Origin: CALBPI01 sp038533155
GTDB lineage: Bacteria; Pseudomonadota; Gammaproteobacteria; Steroidobacterales; Woeseiaceae
Length of the DNA stretch: 64,000 nucleotides
NCBI GenBank assembly: GCA_038533155.1
Contig: JBCAZH010000002.1
Span: forward strand, 62,001-126,000
Direction: 5' to 3'
Part shown: piece by piece, positions 47,532 through 56,792 of the stretch
Position numbering within the stretch: the stretch's first letter is position 1
Layout: each line of letters opens with the position of its first letter
Notes under the pieces: model-generated
The model's database searches: none
The model's input: only the letters and a program-made list of their open reading frames with translations
Told to the model about the DNA's origin: nothing
Translations under genes and position numbers: made by a program

Positions 47532-48560
47532 ATGAAGATTTTCGGAATGATAGGCCTGATTGCAGGTTCGCTAATAGCCGGTTCGGCGTTGGCGCAGGAT
47601 AGCGGTGAGGAAATGCGTGCGAAGGAAATCGAATTGCGCGCCGCCGAAGAACAGTTACGCGATGCCGAGGCGCGATTGGCAGAGGCGGCCGAGGAGGTGG
47701 CGCGTTTGTCGACCCGCGTTCGAGTGGATGCTTTGGGAGCCGGATCACCCAGAACTGTTGTCTTCAACGCGCGATCGCGGCCACGTCTGGGCGTACAGCT
47801 TTCCAATCGACTGCTGAATGGCGACCCTTCGGATGAGGGTTTGGTGATTGCTGGTGTGCTGCCTGGCAGCGTCGCCGAGGCAGGCGGCATCGAGGCAGGA
47901 GACATCCTGCTGGCACTTGGCGACACGTCGTTAAACGATCTTTCAATCGGCCAGGCGTCTCGGGCAATAGAACGCATGCTGTCGGAGCGAGTCGATGGCG
48001 ATCTGGTGGTTGCCAAGGTGCAGCGGGCCGGCGATGTGTTGGAGAAATCCTTGGTGCTCGACTCGGATCTTTCGGCCGCGCTGAGCGACGGGGTGCAGGT
48101 ATTTACGATGTCACCCGACTCCGAGGATTTCGTATTCACGGTCGACGGCGTTGACGTGTTGGAAGGCCTAGATTTCGAGGCGCTTGACCAGGACGGCATC
48201 ATGCAATTCGTCGAAGGTGGGAACGAGCGATTCTGGTTCTTGCAGGGCGACACGCCCTGGGGCGACATGGAACTCACTGAACTCAATGAAGGCTTGGGCG
48301 AGTACTTCGGTGTTCCAGAGGGATTGCTGGTGGTTGACGTGCCTGCCGACTCAGATTTGGGTTTCAAGGCAGGTGATGTGATCCAGAGCATCGGTGGTCG
48401 CGCGCCGAGGGACATTGGGCATGCCTTGCGGATTCTGGGTTCGTATGAGCCCGGCGAGACTTTGGATGTAGATATCGTTCGTCAAAAGCGCCCGCAGACG
48501 ATAGCGATCGAGATTCCAGAGCGCGAACGTAACTTCCGAATTGAGACCTTTCGACGGTAG
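47532..48560 (+). CDS. Exported coiled-coil/double-PDZ protein
   Basis: A 342-residue protein with a signal peptide (about 1-22, ending SALAQ), a charged coiled coil (about 25-63), a first PDZ domain (about 83-180, RLGVQLSNRLL and SVAEAGGIEAGDILLALG) and a second PDZ domain (about 258-335, DLGFKAGDVIQSIGG). There is no trypsin-like or site-2 protease domain, so it is not HtrA or RseP. It could bind misfolded envelope proteins or modulate the anti-sigma factor encoded upstream. Its 31-base separation from that gene suggests one operon. Confidence 0.8.
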   Translation: MKIFGMIGLIAGSLIAGSALAQDSGEEMRAKEIELRAAEEQLRDAEARLAEAAEEVARLSTRVRVDALGAGSPRTVVFNARSRPRLGVQLSNRLLNGDPSDEGLVIAGVLPGSVAEAGGIEAGDILLALGDTSLNDLSIGQASRAIERMLSERVDGDLVVAKVQRAGDVLEKSLVLDSDLSAALSDGVQVFTMSPDSEDFVFTVDGVDVLEGLDFEALDQDGIMQFVEGGNERFWFLQGDTPWGDMELTELNEGLGEYFGVPEGLLVVDVPADSDLGFKAGDVIQSIGGRAPRDIGHALRILGSYEPGETLDVDIVRQKRPQTIAIEIPERERNFRIETFRR

Positions 48561-48610
48561 CGCCACGCGGCTGGTGCGACCAACAAATCACTGCTTGGCG
48601 CGTGGGCTGC

Positions 48611-48619
48611 TGGTAGCAT
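48611..48619 (+). promoter_or_regulatory. Extended -10 promoter of queA
   Basis: TGG-TAGCAT followed by GCGCGCC fits an extended -10 element with a GC-rich discriminator. The predicted start lies at the queA ATG, which lacks a ribosome-binding site, so the message may be leaderless. Confidence 0.45.
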
Positions 48620-48626
48620 GCGCGCC

Positions 48627-49676
48627 ATGCAGCCCGACGATTTCGACTACACGCTACCTGAGCACCTGATCGCTCGGTATCCGACGGATCAGCGCAGTAG
48701 CGCTCGATTACTGGTGGTCGGTCAGCAGGATCATCGGAAGCACGAAGATCGAGTGGTCTCCGATCTGCCCGAGCTGCTGCAGGCTGGTGATCTACTGGTC
48801 GTTAACAACACTCGTGTTATCCCAGCCCGTTTGTTTGGGCGTCGCAGGACCGGGGCGAAGATCGAGATTCTGCTAGAGCGCCAATTGGCCGAAGATCTCG
48901 CCACGGCGCAACTCCGAGCCAATCGAAAACCGAAAGTGGGTGAGCCGTTTGCCATCGTCGACACCAATGACGAAGCCGTCGCGAATGCAAGCCTCGTCGA
49001 GCGTGAGGGTCGCTTCTTCCAGTTGCGCTTCGACCGATCCATAGCTGTAATCACGGAGCGAGCTGGCCATATTCCGCTGCCGCCGTACATTGATCGGCAG
49101 GACGAAGCGCTGGATGCCGAGCGTTATCAGACGGTATACGCGAAGACGCCTGGAGCGGTCGCCGCACCAACTGCGGGGTTGCACTTTGACCAACTTCTGT
49201 TGGATGCCCTGAAGTCTCGTGGCATCGAGCGGGCCGCTGTGACGTTGCATGTTGCAGCCGGGACGTTTCAACCATTGGACGATCGACAACTGGAGCGTGG
49301 CAAGCTGCATCAGGAGTGGTTTAGCGTGCCAGCTAGTGTCGTCGAAGCAGTGAGGTCAACGCGGGCTCGGAACGGTCGTGTGGTTGCCGTTGGCACGACG
49401 GCTATGCGCGCGCTGGAAAGTGCGGCATTGAGCGGCACGTTGCAGCCGACAGAAGGCGACACAGACTTGTTTATCCGGCCGGGGTTCGAGTTTCAGGTTG
49501 TCGATGTTCTGATGACGAATTTTCACTTGCCGCGTTCGTCTTTGATGATGTTGGTCGGGGCGTTTGCCGGGACTGAGCGGATCCTGTCGGCATACCGGCA
49601 TGCTTTGGCTCACGATTACCGGTTTTTTAGCTACGGCGATGCGATGTTGCTCACCAGAGCGAGCGGGGCACCATGA
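48627..49676 (+). CDS. queA: tRNA preQ1(34) S-adenosylmethionine ribosyltransferase-isomerase
   Basis: A 349-residue enzyme that converts preQ1 in tRNA to epoxyqueuosine. N-terminal DFDYTLPEHLIARYP, VNNTRVIPARLFG, the long conserved TAGLHFD segment and MTNFHLPRSSLMMLVGAFAG are QueA signatures. The second of two ATGs nine bases apart gives the usual N terminus. It overlaps tgt (ATGA), the preceding enzyme of the queuosine pathway. Confidence 0.95.
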   Translation: MQPDDFDYTLPEHLIARYPTDQRSSARLLVVGQQDHRKHEDRVVSDLPELLQAGDLLVVNNTRVIPARLFGRRRTGAKIEILLERQLAEDLATAQLRANRKPKVGEPFAIVDTNDEAVANASLVEREGRFFQLRFDRSIAVITERAGHIPLPPYIDRQDEALDAERYQTVYAKTPGAVAAPTAGLHFDQLLLDALKSRGIERAAVTLHVAAGTFQPLDDRQLERGKLHQEWFSVPASVVEAVRSTRARNGRVVAVGTTAMRALESAALSGTLQPTEGDTDLFIRPGFEFQVVDVLMTNFHLPRSSLMMLVGAFAGTERILSAYRHALAHDYRFFSYGDAMLLTRASGAP

Positions 49677-50809
49677 AGTTTCAACTGTTGAATCAGAGTG
49701 CCGGTGCACGGCGAGGCGAAATCCACTTTGCCCGCGGCACCGTACAGACGCCGACATTCATGCCCGTTGGAACCTATGGCACGGTCAAGGCGATGCGGCC
49801 GAGTGAGGTCTCTGACATCGGCGCTGAGATGATTCTTGGCAATACCTTCCATTTGATGTTGCGGCCCGGGACCGAGGTAGTTCGAGCGCATGGCTCGCTG
49901 CATGACTTTATGGCCTGGTCAGGGCCGATCTTGACGGATTCGGGAGGGTTTCAGGTTTTCAGCTTGTCGGCGCTGCGCAAGATGAGCGAAGAGGGCGTGC
50001 TATTTGCCTCCCCGGTCAACGGTGATCGGATTCTGTTGACGCCCGAACGCTCAATGCAGGTCCAGCATGAGTTGGGTGCTGACGTCACTATGATTTTTGA
50101 CGAGTGTACGCCGCATCCAGCCACCCATGCGGAGGCGGGCCGCTCAATGGAGCTGTCGCTGCGCTGGGCTGCCCGTAGCCGCGCTGAGTTCGATCGTCTG
50201 AAATCGGCGGAGCCGACGCGCGGTGACGCACTGTTTGGCATCGTGCAGGGTGGAATGTATGACGACCTGCGACGCCAATCACTCGATGGTCTCACCGGGA
50301 TTGGCTTCGATGGTTATGCCATCGGCGGTCTTTCGGTTGGCGAGTCGGAGCCGGAGCGCATCAGCGTGTTGGATGGTCTGCAACCGCTCATGCCACTGGA
50401 CCGCCCGCGCTACCTCATGGGGGTCGGGACGCCGTCGGACATTGTCAAAGCGGTGGCGCGCGGCGTTGACATGTTCGATTGTGTTATGCCGACACGACAC
50501 GGGCGCAACGGCTATTTCTTTACAAGCGAAGGCACGATCAAGATAAAAAACGCGCGGTTTGAACGCGATACGGGTCCGCTGGACCCGGACTGCGATTGCT
50601 ATACCTGCCGCAATTTTTCTCGGGCCTATTTAAAGCATCTGTTCAAATGTGGCGAGATGCTGGGCCCGCAGCTGGGCACACTGCACAACCTCAGGTACTA
50701 CCAGCGCTTGATGGCTCGGATCCGGGCGGCAATCGAGGCGGACGAATTTGCCCAATTTGCGGGCGATTTTTTGCAATCGGACGAGGCAGGGCGCGCGTCT
50801 GTGGCATAA
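49673..50809 (+). CDS. tgt: tRNA-guanine transglycosylase
   Basis: A 378-residue enzyme exchanging guanine-34 for preQ1 in tRNAs with GUN anticodons. GTYGTVKAM, LTDSGGFQVFSLS, and FDCVMPTRHGRNG with its active-site aspartate are present. The zinc site is the cysteine set in CDCYTCRNFSRAYLKHLF. It is coupled to queA and followed by yajC-secD-secF, the standard gammaproteobacterial order. Confidence 0.97.
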   Translation: MKFQLLNQSAGARRGEIHFARGTVQTPTFMPVGTYGTVKAMRPSEVSDIGAEMILGNTFHLMLRPGTEVVRAHGSLHDFMAWSGPILTDSGGFQVFSLSALRKMSEEGVLFASPVNGDRILLTPERSMQVQHELGADVTMIFDECTPHPATHAEAGRSMELSLRWAARSRAEFDRLKSAEPTRGDALFGIVQGGMYDDLRRQSLDGLTGIGFDGYAIGGLSVGESEPERISVLDGLQPLMPLDRPRYLMGVGTPSDIVKAVARGVDMFDCVMPTRHGRNGYFFTSEGTIKIKNARFERDTGPLDPDCDCYTCRNFSRAYLKHLFKCGEMLGPQLGTLHNLRYYQRLMARIRAAIEADEFAQFAGDFLQSDEAGRASVA

Positions 50810-50810
50810 T
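50802..50810 (+). promoter_or_regulatory. Extended -10 promoter of yajC-secDF
   Basis: TGG-CATAAT followed by GCGCGCC overlaps the tgt stop codon and lies 34 bases before yajC. It would let the Sec genes be transcribed apart from queA-tgt. Confidence 0.45.
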
Positions 50811-50844
50811 GCGCGCCTTCATTTTCGCTGGTTAGACTCTGGAT

Positions 50845-51177
50845 ATGATGGATTTTCTGATTCCGACCGCCTACGCGCAGGGCGCGCCGGCGGCTCAGCA
50901 AAGCCCCCTGGGTTTTTTCTTACCGATGATCATCCTGTTCGTCGCGTTCTGGTTTCTGCTTATCCGTCCTCAGCAGAAGCGGCAGAAACAACACCGCGAA
51001 CTGGTCGAGGCGGTGTCCGCGGGGGATGAAATCATGACCGCTGGTGGTCTGGTTGGAGTTGTACGCGAAACCTCAGAGCAATTCGTCACTGTGGAGTTCG
51101 CGCCCGACGTTTCACTCAAGGTACAACGAGTATCGATTGCTGCGGTGCTGCCGAAAGGCACCGTCGACGCAGCCTAA
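50845..51177 (+). CDS. yajC: Preprotein translocase subunit YajC
   Basis: A 110-residue inner-membrane protein with one transmembrane helix (FFLPMIILFVAFWFLLI, about 23-39) preceded by an AYAQG motif typical of the family. The cytoplasmic RPQQKRQKQHRE and the following small domain (GDEIMTAGGLVG) are conserved. YajC associates with SecDF-YidC. A tandem ATG makes the exact start ambiguous by one codon. Confidence 0.95.
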   Translation: MMDFLIPTAYAQGAPAAQQSPLGFFLPMIILFVAFWFLLIRPQQKRQKQHRELVEAVSAGDEIMTAGGLVGVVRETSEQFVTVEFAPDVSLKVQRVSIAAVLPKGTVDAA

Positions 51178-51185
51178 GGACGATC

Positions 51186-52985
51186 ATGAACCGCTATCCG
51201 TTGTGGAAGTACCTTTTGGTACTAGCCGTCGTTGCGCTTGGCTTGCTAACCGCGCTGCCGAACTTTTATGGCAGTGCGCCGGCGCTACAAATTACCAATG
51301 CAGACGGCTCGACGATGAGCGATTCCGAGGTTGCACGAATCGAAACCGTGTTGAGCGGCCTGAGCGCGGCACCGAGCGAGGACTTCCTTCGCGACGGCAA
51401 GCTCTACGCGACGTTTGCCGATATCGACGCCCAATCGACCGCGTTCGAGGAGTTGGCGGCGCTCGGTATCGAGGACCTTGGGATCGCCAAGACCATCGCG
51501 CCGAAACAGCCCGAGTGGCTTCGCACTATGGGTCTTGCGCCCATGAGCTTAGGGCTTGATCTCAGAGGTGGCGTGTATTTGCTGTACGAGGTCGATCTGG
51601 ATGAGGCGGTCGTCAATCTCGTCAACGCCTACAAAAGCAACTTTCAAGTGGCGCTGCGCGATGCCGGGATCTCTCACCGGGTCAATGTCCAAGGCCGGTT
51701 TATCATCGTGCAAGTGCGAGATGCATCACAACTCGAGGCGGTCGAAGACCTGATTCGCGATGCAGACCCGAATCTCGTGGTCACAACCACCGACGCTCGT
51801 AGCTTGAGGGTATCATTGAGCGAAACCCAAGTTCGCGAGCGACAAAATTTCGCGATCGAGCAAAACATCACAAGTTTTCGCAACCGCGTTGATGCGCTGG
51901 GCGTGGCGGAGCCGGTGATTCAGCGGCAGGGCTTGAATCGGATCGTGGTGCAGTTGCCGGGAATTCAAAACCCCAACGACGCCATCCGCATCCTTGGCTC
52001 GACCGCCACCTTGGAATTTCGGCTGGTCGACACCAGTGGTAGTGGCTCGCGAGCGAATACGTTCCCGTTCCGGGAAGGCGGCACGGTGACCCTCAAATCG
52101 GAGGTGATCGCTTCGGGCGATCAAATCATCGATGCGAGTGCAGGGTTCAGCGAGGGTCAGCCGAACGTCAACATCCGGCTTGATGACGTCGGCGGAAAGC
52201 GGATGCTGGAGACTACTCAAAAGAACCTTCAGCGACCGATGGCCGTACTGTTCATTGAGAGTGAGCGTATCGGGCCGGATGAGAACGGCGAGTATCAGAC
52301 GCGCAAGAAGCGCGAGGTGATCAACCGCGCGAACATCAACGGCGTGTTCTCGACGAATTTTCAGATTACCGGGCTCACGGCGAACGAAGCACGCGATTTG
52401 TCCTTGTTGTTAAAAGCGGGTGCGTTGTCCGCGCCCGTGTATCTCGTAGGACAAGAGACGATCGGACCGAGTACCGGTCAGCAAAACATCGATCGGGGTT
52501 TTAAAGCGATTCAGATAGGTTTTCTCGCGGTCGTATTGTTCATGATCGTGTACTACCGCGTCTTTGGTCTGATCGCCAATATGGCGTTGTTGACGAACCT
52601 TGTTCTGATCGTCGGTGCGCTGTCGCTGCTGCAGGCGTCACTGACGTTGCCTGGCATCGCCGGGATCGTACTCACGGTCGGCATGGCGGTCGATGCGAAC
52701 GTGCTCATTTTCGAACGGATTCGAGAGGAGCTTGCGGGTGGTGCGAGCGTTCAGTCCGCGATCAATTCGGGCTATGAGAAGGCATTCTCATCCATCGCCG
52801 ATGCCAACATCACAACGTTCATCGCTGCATTGGTGTTGTTCCTGTTCGGGACCGGCCCCGTCAAGGGTTTCGCCGTGACGTTGGCATTGGGAATCGCGAC
52901 CTCGATGTTCACTGCGATCGTCGGAACGCGGGCAGTTGTTAATCTCATTTATGGCGGGCGCAAGCTCGACAAGCTGGCGGTATAG
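51186..52985 (+). CDS. secD: Protein translocase subunit SecD
   Basis: A 599-residue inner-membrane protein that uses the proton gradient to pull proteins out on the periplasmic side with SecF. One N-terminal helix is followed by the large periplasmic P1 region (LGLDLRGGVYLLYEVD) and the C-terminal RND-type five-helix bundle, with VGMAVDANVLIFERIREEL in helix 4 and TTFIAALVLFLFGTGPVKGFA. Length is normal. Two bases separate it from secF. Confidence 0.97.
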   Translation: MNRYPLWKYLLVLAVVALGLLTALPNFYGSAPALQITNADGSTMSDSEVARIETVLSGLSAAPSEDFLRDGKLYATFADIDAQSTAFEELAALGIEDLGIAKTIAPKQPEWLRTMGLAPMSLGLDLRGGVYLLYEVDLDEAVVNLVNAYKSNFQVALRDAGISHRVNVQGRFIIVQVRDASQLEAVEDLIRDADPNLVVTTTDARSLRVSLSETQVRERQNFAIEQNITSFRNRVDALGVAEPVIQRQGLNRIVVQLPGIQNPNDAIRILGSTATLEFRLVDTSGSGSRANTFPFREGGTVTLKSEVIASGDQIIDASAGFSEGQPNVNIRLDDVGGKRMLETTQKNLQRPMAVLFIESERIGPDENGEYQTRKKREVINRANINGVFSTNFQITGLTANEARDLSLLLKAGALSAPVYLVGQETIGPSTGQQNIDRGFKAIQIGFLAVVLFMIVYYRVFGLIANMALLTNLVLIVGALSLLQASLTLPGIAGIVLTVGMAVDANVLIFERIREELAGGASVQSAINSGYEKAFSSIADANITTFIAALVLFLFGTGPVKGFAVTLALGIATSMFTAIVGTRAVVNLIYGGRKLDKLAV

Positions 52986-52987
52986 GC

Positions 52988-53923
52988 ATGCGAGTCTTAT
53001 CACGCGAAACACACTTCAAATTTATGGATCGCCGTGGGCTTGCGGCGATCATTTCCGCGGTGCTGGTCATCGCTTCAATCGCAGCACTCCTCATCAAAGG
53101 TCTGAACTTCGGTATCGAATTCACCGGCGGCGTTGAGTTGGAAGCGGGGTTCAGCCAACCGACTGATGTTCAGGAGGTTCGTGACCGGTTGGAAGCTGCG
53201 GGCTTCGAAGACTCACAAGTTCTGTACTTTGGTTCGCGACAGAACATCATGATTCGTATTCCGCCGCGCGACGGCGGCGATAGCAACGAACTGCGGGAGT
53301 CGATGCTCGATGTGTTGCGACCGCTAGATTCTGAAGTGGCGGCGAATCGCTTCTCTGTCGTGTTCCCGCAGATCGGTGCCGAGGTGGCGGAGGCGGGGAG
53401 CCTCGCCATGATCTTCGTGCTGATCATGATTTTCATGTACATCATGTTCCGATTCCAATGGCGGTTTTCGCTGGGGGCGGTGGCCGCTCTCGTGCATGAT
53501 GTCATCCTGACCGTCGGGTTCTTCGCGCTGTTCCAGTTTCAGGTTGATGCTTCAGTGATTGCAGCGGTGCTAGCGGTAGTGGGTTATTCGCTGAACGATA
53601 CGGTTGTTGTGTTTGACCGGATTCGGGAGAACTTCTTGAGCCTGCGCGGCGAGTCGCCGGCCGGCGTGATCGACCGTTCGATCAATCAGATGCTGGCGCG
53701 CACCATTATTACCGGCGTGACCACGCTGCTGGTACTGACCGCGTTGCTGGTACTTGGGGGTGAGGCGGTGCGGTCGTTCTCGGTCGCGTTGATCTGCGGT
53801 ATCGTCGTCGGTACCTATTCTTCGATCTACGTGGCCAGTGCCGTCGCCCTTTGGATGGGCGTGAGTGCCAAGGACCTCATGCCGCCGGAGCCGGATGAGT
53901 CAGGACTCGACGACTTGCCGTGA
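52988..53923 (+). CDS. secF: Protein translocase subunit SecF
   Basis: A 311-residue partner of SecD. Helix 1 is followed by LNFGIEFTGGVELEA and a periplasmic domain. The C-terminal five helices include VVGYSLNDTVVVFDRIRENF and MLARTIITGVTTLLVLTALLVLGG. Its stop codon and that of the convergent suhB lie in the palindrome TGAGC-GTA-GCTCA. Confidence 0.97.
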   Translation: MRVLSRETHFKFMDRRGLAAIISAVLVIASIAALLIKGLNFGIEFTGGVELEAGFSQPTDVQEVRDRLEAAGFEDSQVLYFGSRQNIMIRIPPRDGGDSNELRESMLDVLRPLDSEVAANRFSVVFPQIGAEVAEAGSLAMIFVLIMIFMYIMFRFQWRFSLGAVAALVHDVILTVGFFALFQFQVDASVIAAVLAVVGYSLNDTVVVFDRIRENFLSLRGESPAGVIDRSINQMLARTIITGVTTLLVLTALLVLGGEAVRSFSVALICGIVVGTYSSIYVASAVALWMGVSAKDLMPPEPDESGLDDLP

Positions 53924-53930
53924 GCGTAGC

Positions 53931-54752
53931 TCAGGTGGCCGAAAGCGTCGCGACGGCGTCTTTCGATCGGCGCGCCATTAACGCGGCCAACGCAGCGTAG
54001 ATCTTCGGTGAGCCGGCGAGCACGTGCCCGGCGTCTAGGAAGTCCTCGCCACCATCGACGCCGCTGATAATTCCGCCGGCTTCGCGGATCAACAGTGCGC
54101 CGGCCGCGAGGTCCCACGGTTTCAGTCCGAACTCCCAGAATGCGTCCAAACGACCCGCGGCAACGTAGGCGAGGTCCAAGGCGGCGGCGCCGGCGCGCCG
54201 AATACCGGCCGTGTTTTCCAGTACCAGCTTCAGTAGCGCGAGGTAGGCATCCAGACCACCGGTTTGCGATTCACGATAGGGGAATCCCGTGCCGATCAGC
54301 GATTCGCGCAGATGGGTGCGACCGCTCACGCGGATCCGCTTGCCGTCGAGCTGCGCGCCATCGCCTTTGGAGGCGGTAAACAGTTCTTGTCGCATCGGAT
54401 CGTAAACGACGCCCTGAGACAGGCGGTCGTTCACTTTGACTCCAATCGATACCGCATAGGTCGGGAAGCCATGGATGAAGTTGTTGGTGCCATCCAAAGG
54501 ATCGATAACCCAGACGACCGTGTCGTCGGTTCCCGGTGCAAGACCCGACTCCTCGGCGAGAATGCCGTGCTCGGGGTAGTGCTTACGGATTTCCTCGATG
54601 ATCTTCGCCTCGGCGGTGCGGTCCGCATCGCTAACGAAGTCGTTGCGACCTTTCTGATTGACATTCAGTTCGTCGAGTCGTCTGGAACTGCGAATTAGCG
54701 CGTTACCGCCTTTTCGGGCGGCGGATACGGCGACATTGAGGAGCGGGTGCAT
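53931..54752 (-). CDS. suhB: Inositol-1-monophosphatase SuhB
   Basis: A 273-residue IMPase with intact metal motifs: EES (AEESG), WVIDPLDGTTNFIHGFP and, near the C terminus, LKPWDLAAGALLIREAGG. In E. coli SuhB also joins the rRNA antitermination complex with NusA. It is transcribed away from trmJ, as in relatives. The contrast with the DPINGT variant at 21 kb shows that the latter change is specific to that paralogue. Confidence 0.95.
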   Translation of the reverse strand: MHPLLNVAVSAARKGGNALIRSSRRLDELNVNQKGRNDFVSDADRTAEAKIIEEIRKHYPEHGILAEESGLAPGTDDTVVWVIDPLDGTNNFIHGFPTYAVSIGVKVNDRLSQGVVYDPMRQELFTASKGDGAQLDGKRIRVSGRTHLRESLIGTGFPYRESQTGGLDAYLALLKLVLENTAGIRRAGAAALDLAYVAAGRLDAFWEFGLKPWDLAAGALLIREAGGIISGVDGGEDFLDAGHVLAGSPKIYAALAALMARRSKDAVATLSAT

Positions 54753-54808
54753 CGATTGGATTCCTGGTGGCGACGCGCGGCGGCGTCGCGTCTGTCTTAC
54801 GCGGGCGG

Positions 54809-54814
54809 TAGAAT
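54809..54814 (+). promoter_or_regulatory. Candidate -10 box of trmJ-isc operon
   Basis: TAGAAT stands 54 bases before the trmJ ATG; the -35 region is poor. A GCGACGC/GCGTCGC inverted repeat lies further upstream in the same divergent gap. Confidence 0.35.
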
Positions 54815-54868
54815 ACCAGACACTTAGAAGCGGTTTGCCGCTGTATTGATCAGGCGACGGAATCCTTG

Positions 54869-55597
54869 ATGAGCGAACTCTCCCTACCTGTGCGCATCGT
54901 ACTGGTCGGTACGACGCACCCGGGCAATATCGGGGCCGTGGCCCGAGCGATGAAAAACATGGGGCTGGCCGACCTCGCGCTGGTGAACCCGAAGACTTTT
55001 CCGAGCGCCCAGGCTGTGGCGCGTGCGTCCGGCGCCACAGACATACTCGACAACGCGACAGTTCACACCCATCTGGATGCTGCTGTCGCCGATTGCGGTT
55101 GGGTGATCGGCACTAGCGCACGCCGACGCAGCATCGCTTGGCCGACGCTGCTCGCGAAAGACGCTGCAACGGAAGTGCTGCGACGAGCGGCTTCTGGGCC
55201 GGTCGCCGTCGTGTTTGGCCCCGAGAAGACGGGCTTGTCCAATGAGGACATGGACCGCTGTGCGGCGCTGGTTGCGATCCCGACGACTGAGTTCAGCTCA
55301 CTGAATCTTGCGATGGCTGTCCAGGTCATCGCCTACGAACTGTTCGTACAGCGGGCTGATTTTGACGTCACTCAATCCGAGGACGCACCACCGGCAACAG
55401 CTGACGAGCTCGAGCATCTATACGGGCACATCGAGCGCTTGGCACTCGATAGCGGATTTCTTAATCCCGATAACCCTCGCTACCTCATGCGGCGACTTCG
55501 GCGGCTCTTTTCGCGTGCGACGCCTGACCAGAATGAGGTGAACATTCTGCGTGGATTGCTTGCGCAGCTTGAATCGGAACGGTGGCGAAACCCATGA
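54869..55597 (+). CDS. trmJ: tRNA (cytidine/uridine-2'-O-)-methyltransferase TrmJ
   Basis: A 242-residue SPOUT methyltransferase that methylates the ribose at position 32 of tRNAs. THPGNIGAVARAMKNMG at the N terminus, VFGPEKTGLSNED and the knot motif IPTTEFSSLNLAMAVQVIAYEL are diagnostic. The ATG is used, not the TTG just before it. It overlaps the cysteine desulfurase gene by ATGA, the usual trmJ-isc arrangement but without iscR between them. Confidence 0.94.
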   Translation: MSELSLPVRIVLVGTTHPGNIGAVARAMKNMGLADLALVNPKTFPSAQAVARASGATDILDNATVHTHLDAAVADCGWVIGTSARRRSIAWPTLLAKDAATEVLRRAASGPVAVVFGPEKTGLSNEDMDRCAALVAIPTTEFSSLNLAMAVQVIAYELFVQRADFDVTQSEDAPPATADELEHLYGHIERLALDSGFLNPDNPRYLMRRLRRLFSRATPDQNEVNILRGLLAQLESERWRNP

Positions 55598-56790
55598 ATC
55601 TCGGCTTGCCAGAGATTGCCCCAATTTACTGCGATTACGCGGCAACCACACCGGTCGATCGTCGTGTCGCGGATGCGATGCACTCGGTTTTGACGACCGA
55701 CAACGGCTTCGGCAATCCGTCGTCTTCGTCGCATCGGTTCGGAGAGCAAGCCAACGAGTTCGTCGCTCGCGCGGCCACCCAGTTGAGTGCGGCGTTGCGT
55801 GTCGACAGCGAGCAGATCGTATGGACATCTGGCGCGACCGAGGCTGACAACCTCGCGGTGCTCGGGGCAGCGAGGTATCACAGTGACCGGCGTGGCCACA
55901 TAGTTTGCAGCCGTATCGAGCATAAAGCGGTGGTCGATCCGGTCAGGCGGTTGGAGGCGCAAGGGTTTCCTGTGACGTGGTTGCAGCCCGATTCCGAGGG
56001 GCTTATCACGGCGGATGCGTTGGCCGCGGCGCTGAGAGATGACACCGTTTTAGTGTCATTGATGTGGGTCAACAATGAGCTTGGGACGATCAATGATATT
56101 GGTGCATTCGCCGAGGTGCTCGACGGGCATCCAGCGGTGTTCCACGTCGATGCCGCACAGGCATTTGGGAAGTTGCCCATCGTGCCGCTGCCGAGTCGTG
56201 TTGATCTTCTCGCGCTGACGGGCCACAAATTTTATGGACCGAAAGGGGCCGGTGCCCTTGTGGTGTCGAAGCGAAGCGGCGTCAACTTGGAGCCACTGTT
56301 GTTCGGTGGCGGGCAACAGCGCGGATTGCGTCCGGGTACTCTAGCAACCCATCAGATTGTTGGACTTGGGGCTGCAGCCGTGCTCGCAGACGAGCACCAG
56401 GCGGAGGACGCGCAGCGCCTTAGCGTCCTCGGCCAAACGCTGCTCGAAGGACTGCGAGACGTCGATGGCGTTGCGCTCAATGGCAGCTTGGATCAGCGAT
56501 TGCCGTGGCTGGTAAACGTCAGTGTGAGCGGTGTCCACGGCGGTCTCCTCATGTCCGCCATGGCGCCAGTTGCGGTGTCCGCGGGATCGGCGTGCAACTC
56601 CAAAGATCGTGAGCCGTCGTTTGTGTTGAAGGCGATTGGTCTGTCTGATGCAGGCGCGAGTGCATCGCTGCGCTTCAGTTTGGGAAGACCCACAACCTCG
56701 GCTGACGTGGATTGTGTCGTCGAGCGATTCGCCGACGCCGTCGCAATGTGCCGCAACGTCAGTGGTACGCTCGCAGCGGATCGGCCTTGA
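55594..56790 (+). CDS. Cysteine desulfurase, IscS/NifS type
   Basis: A 398-residue PLP enzyme that removes sulfur from cysteine for Fe-S clusters and thiolated tRNA. His110 (SRIEHKAV), Asp186 (FHVDAAQAFG) and the PLP lysine Lys212 (TGHKFYGPKG) are present, and the persulfide cysteine is Cys334 in the long loop SAGSACNSKDREPSFVL. This loop places it in class I with IscS. It shows clear divergence from E. coli IscS outside these motifs, so the symbol is withheld. Coupled to trmJ upstream and two bases from the next gene. Confidence 0.92.
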   Translation: MNLGLPEIAPIYCDYAATTPVDRRVADAMHSVLTTDNGFGNPSSSSHRFGEQANEFVARAATQLSAALRVDSEQIVWTSGATEADNLAVLGAARYHSDRRGHIVCSRIEHKAVVDPVRRLEAQGFPVTWLQPDSEGLITADALAAALRDDTVLVSLMWVNNELGTINDIGAFAEVLDGHPAVFHVDAAQAFGKLPIVPLPSRVDLLALTGHKFYGPKGAGALVVSKRSGVNLEPLLFGGGQQRGLRPGTLATHQIVGLGAAAVLADEHQAEDAQRLSVLGQTLLEGLRDVDGVALNGSLDQRLPWLVNVSVSGVHGGLLMSAMAPVAVSAGSACNSKDREPSFVLKAIGLSDAGASASLRFSLGRPTTSADVDCVVERFADAVAMCRNVSGTLAADRP

Positions 56791-56792
56791 TT

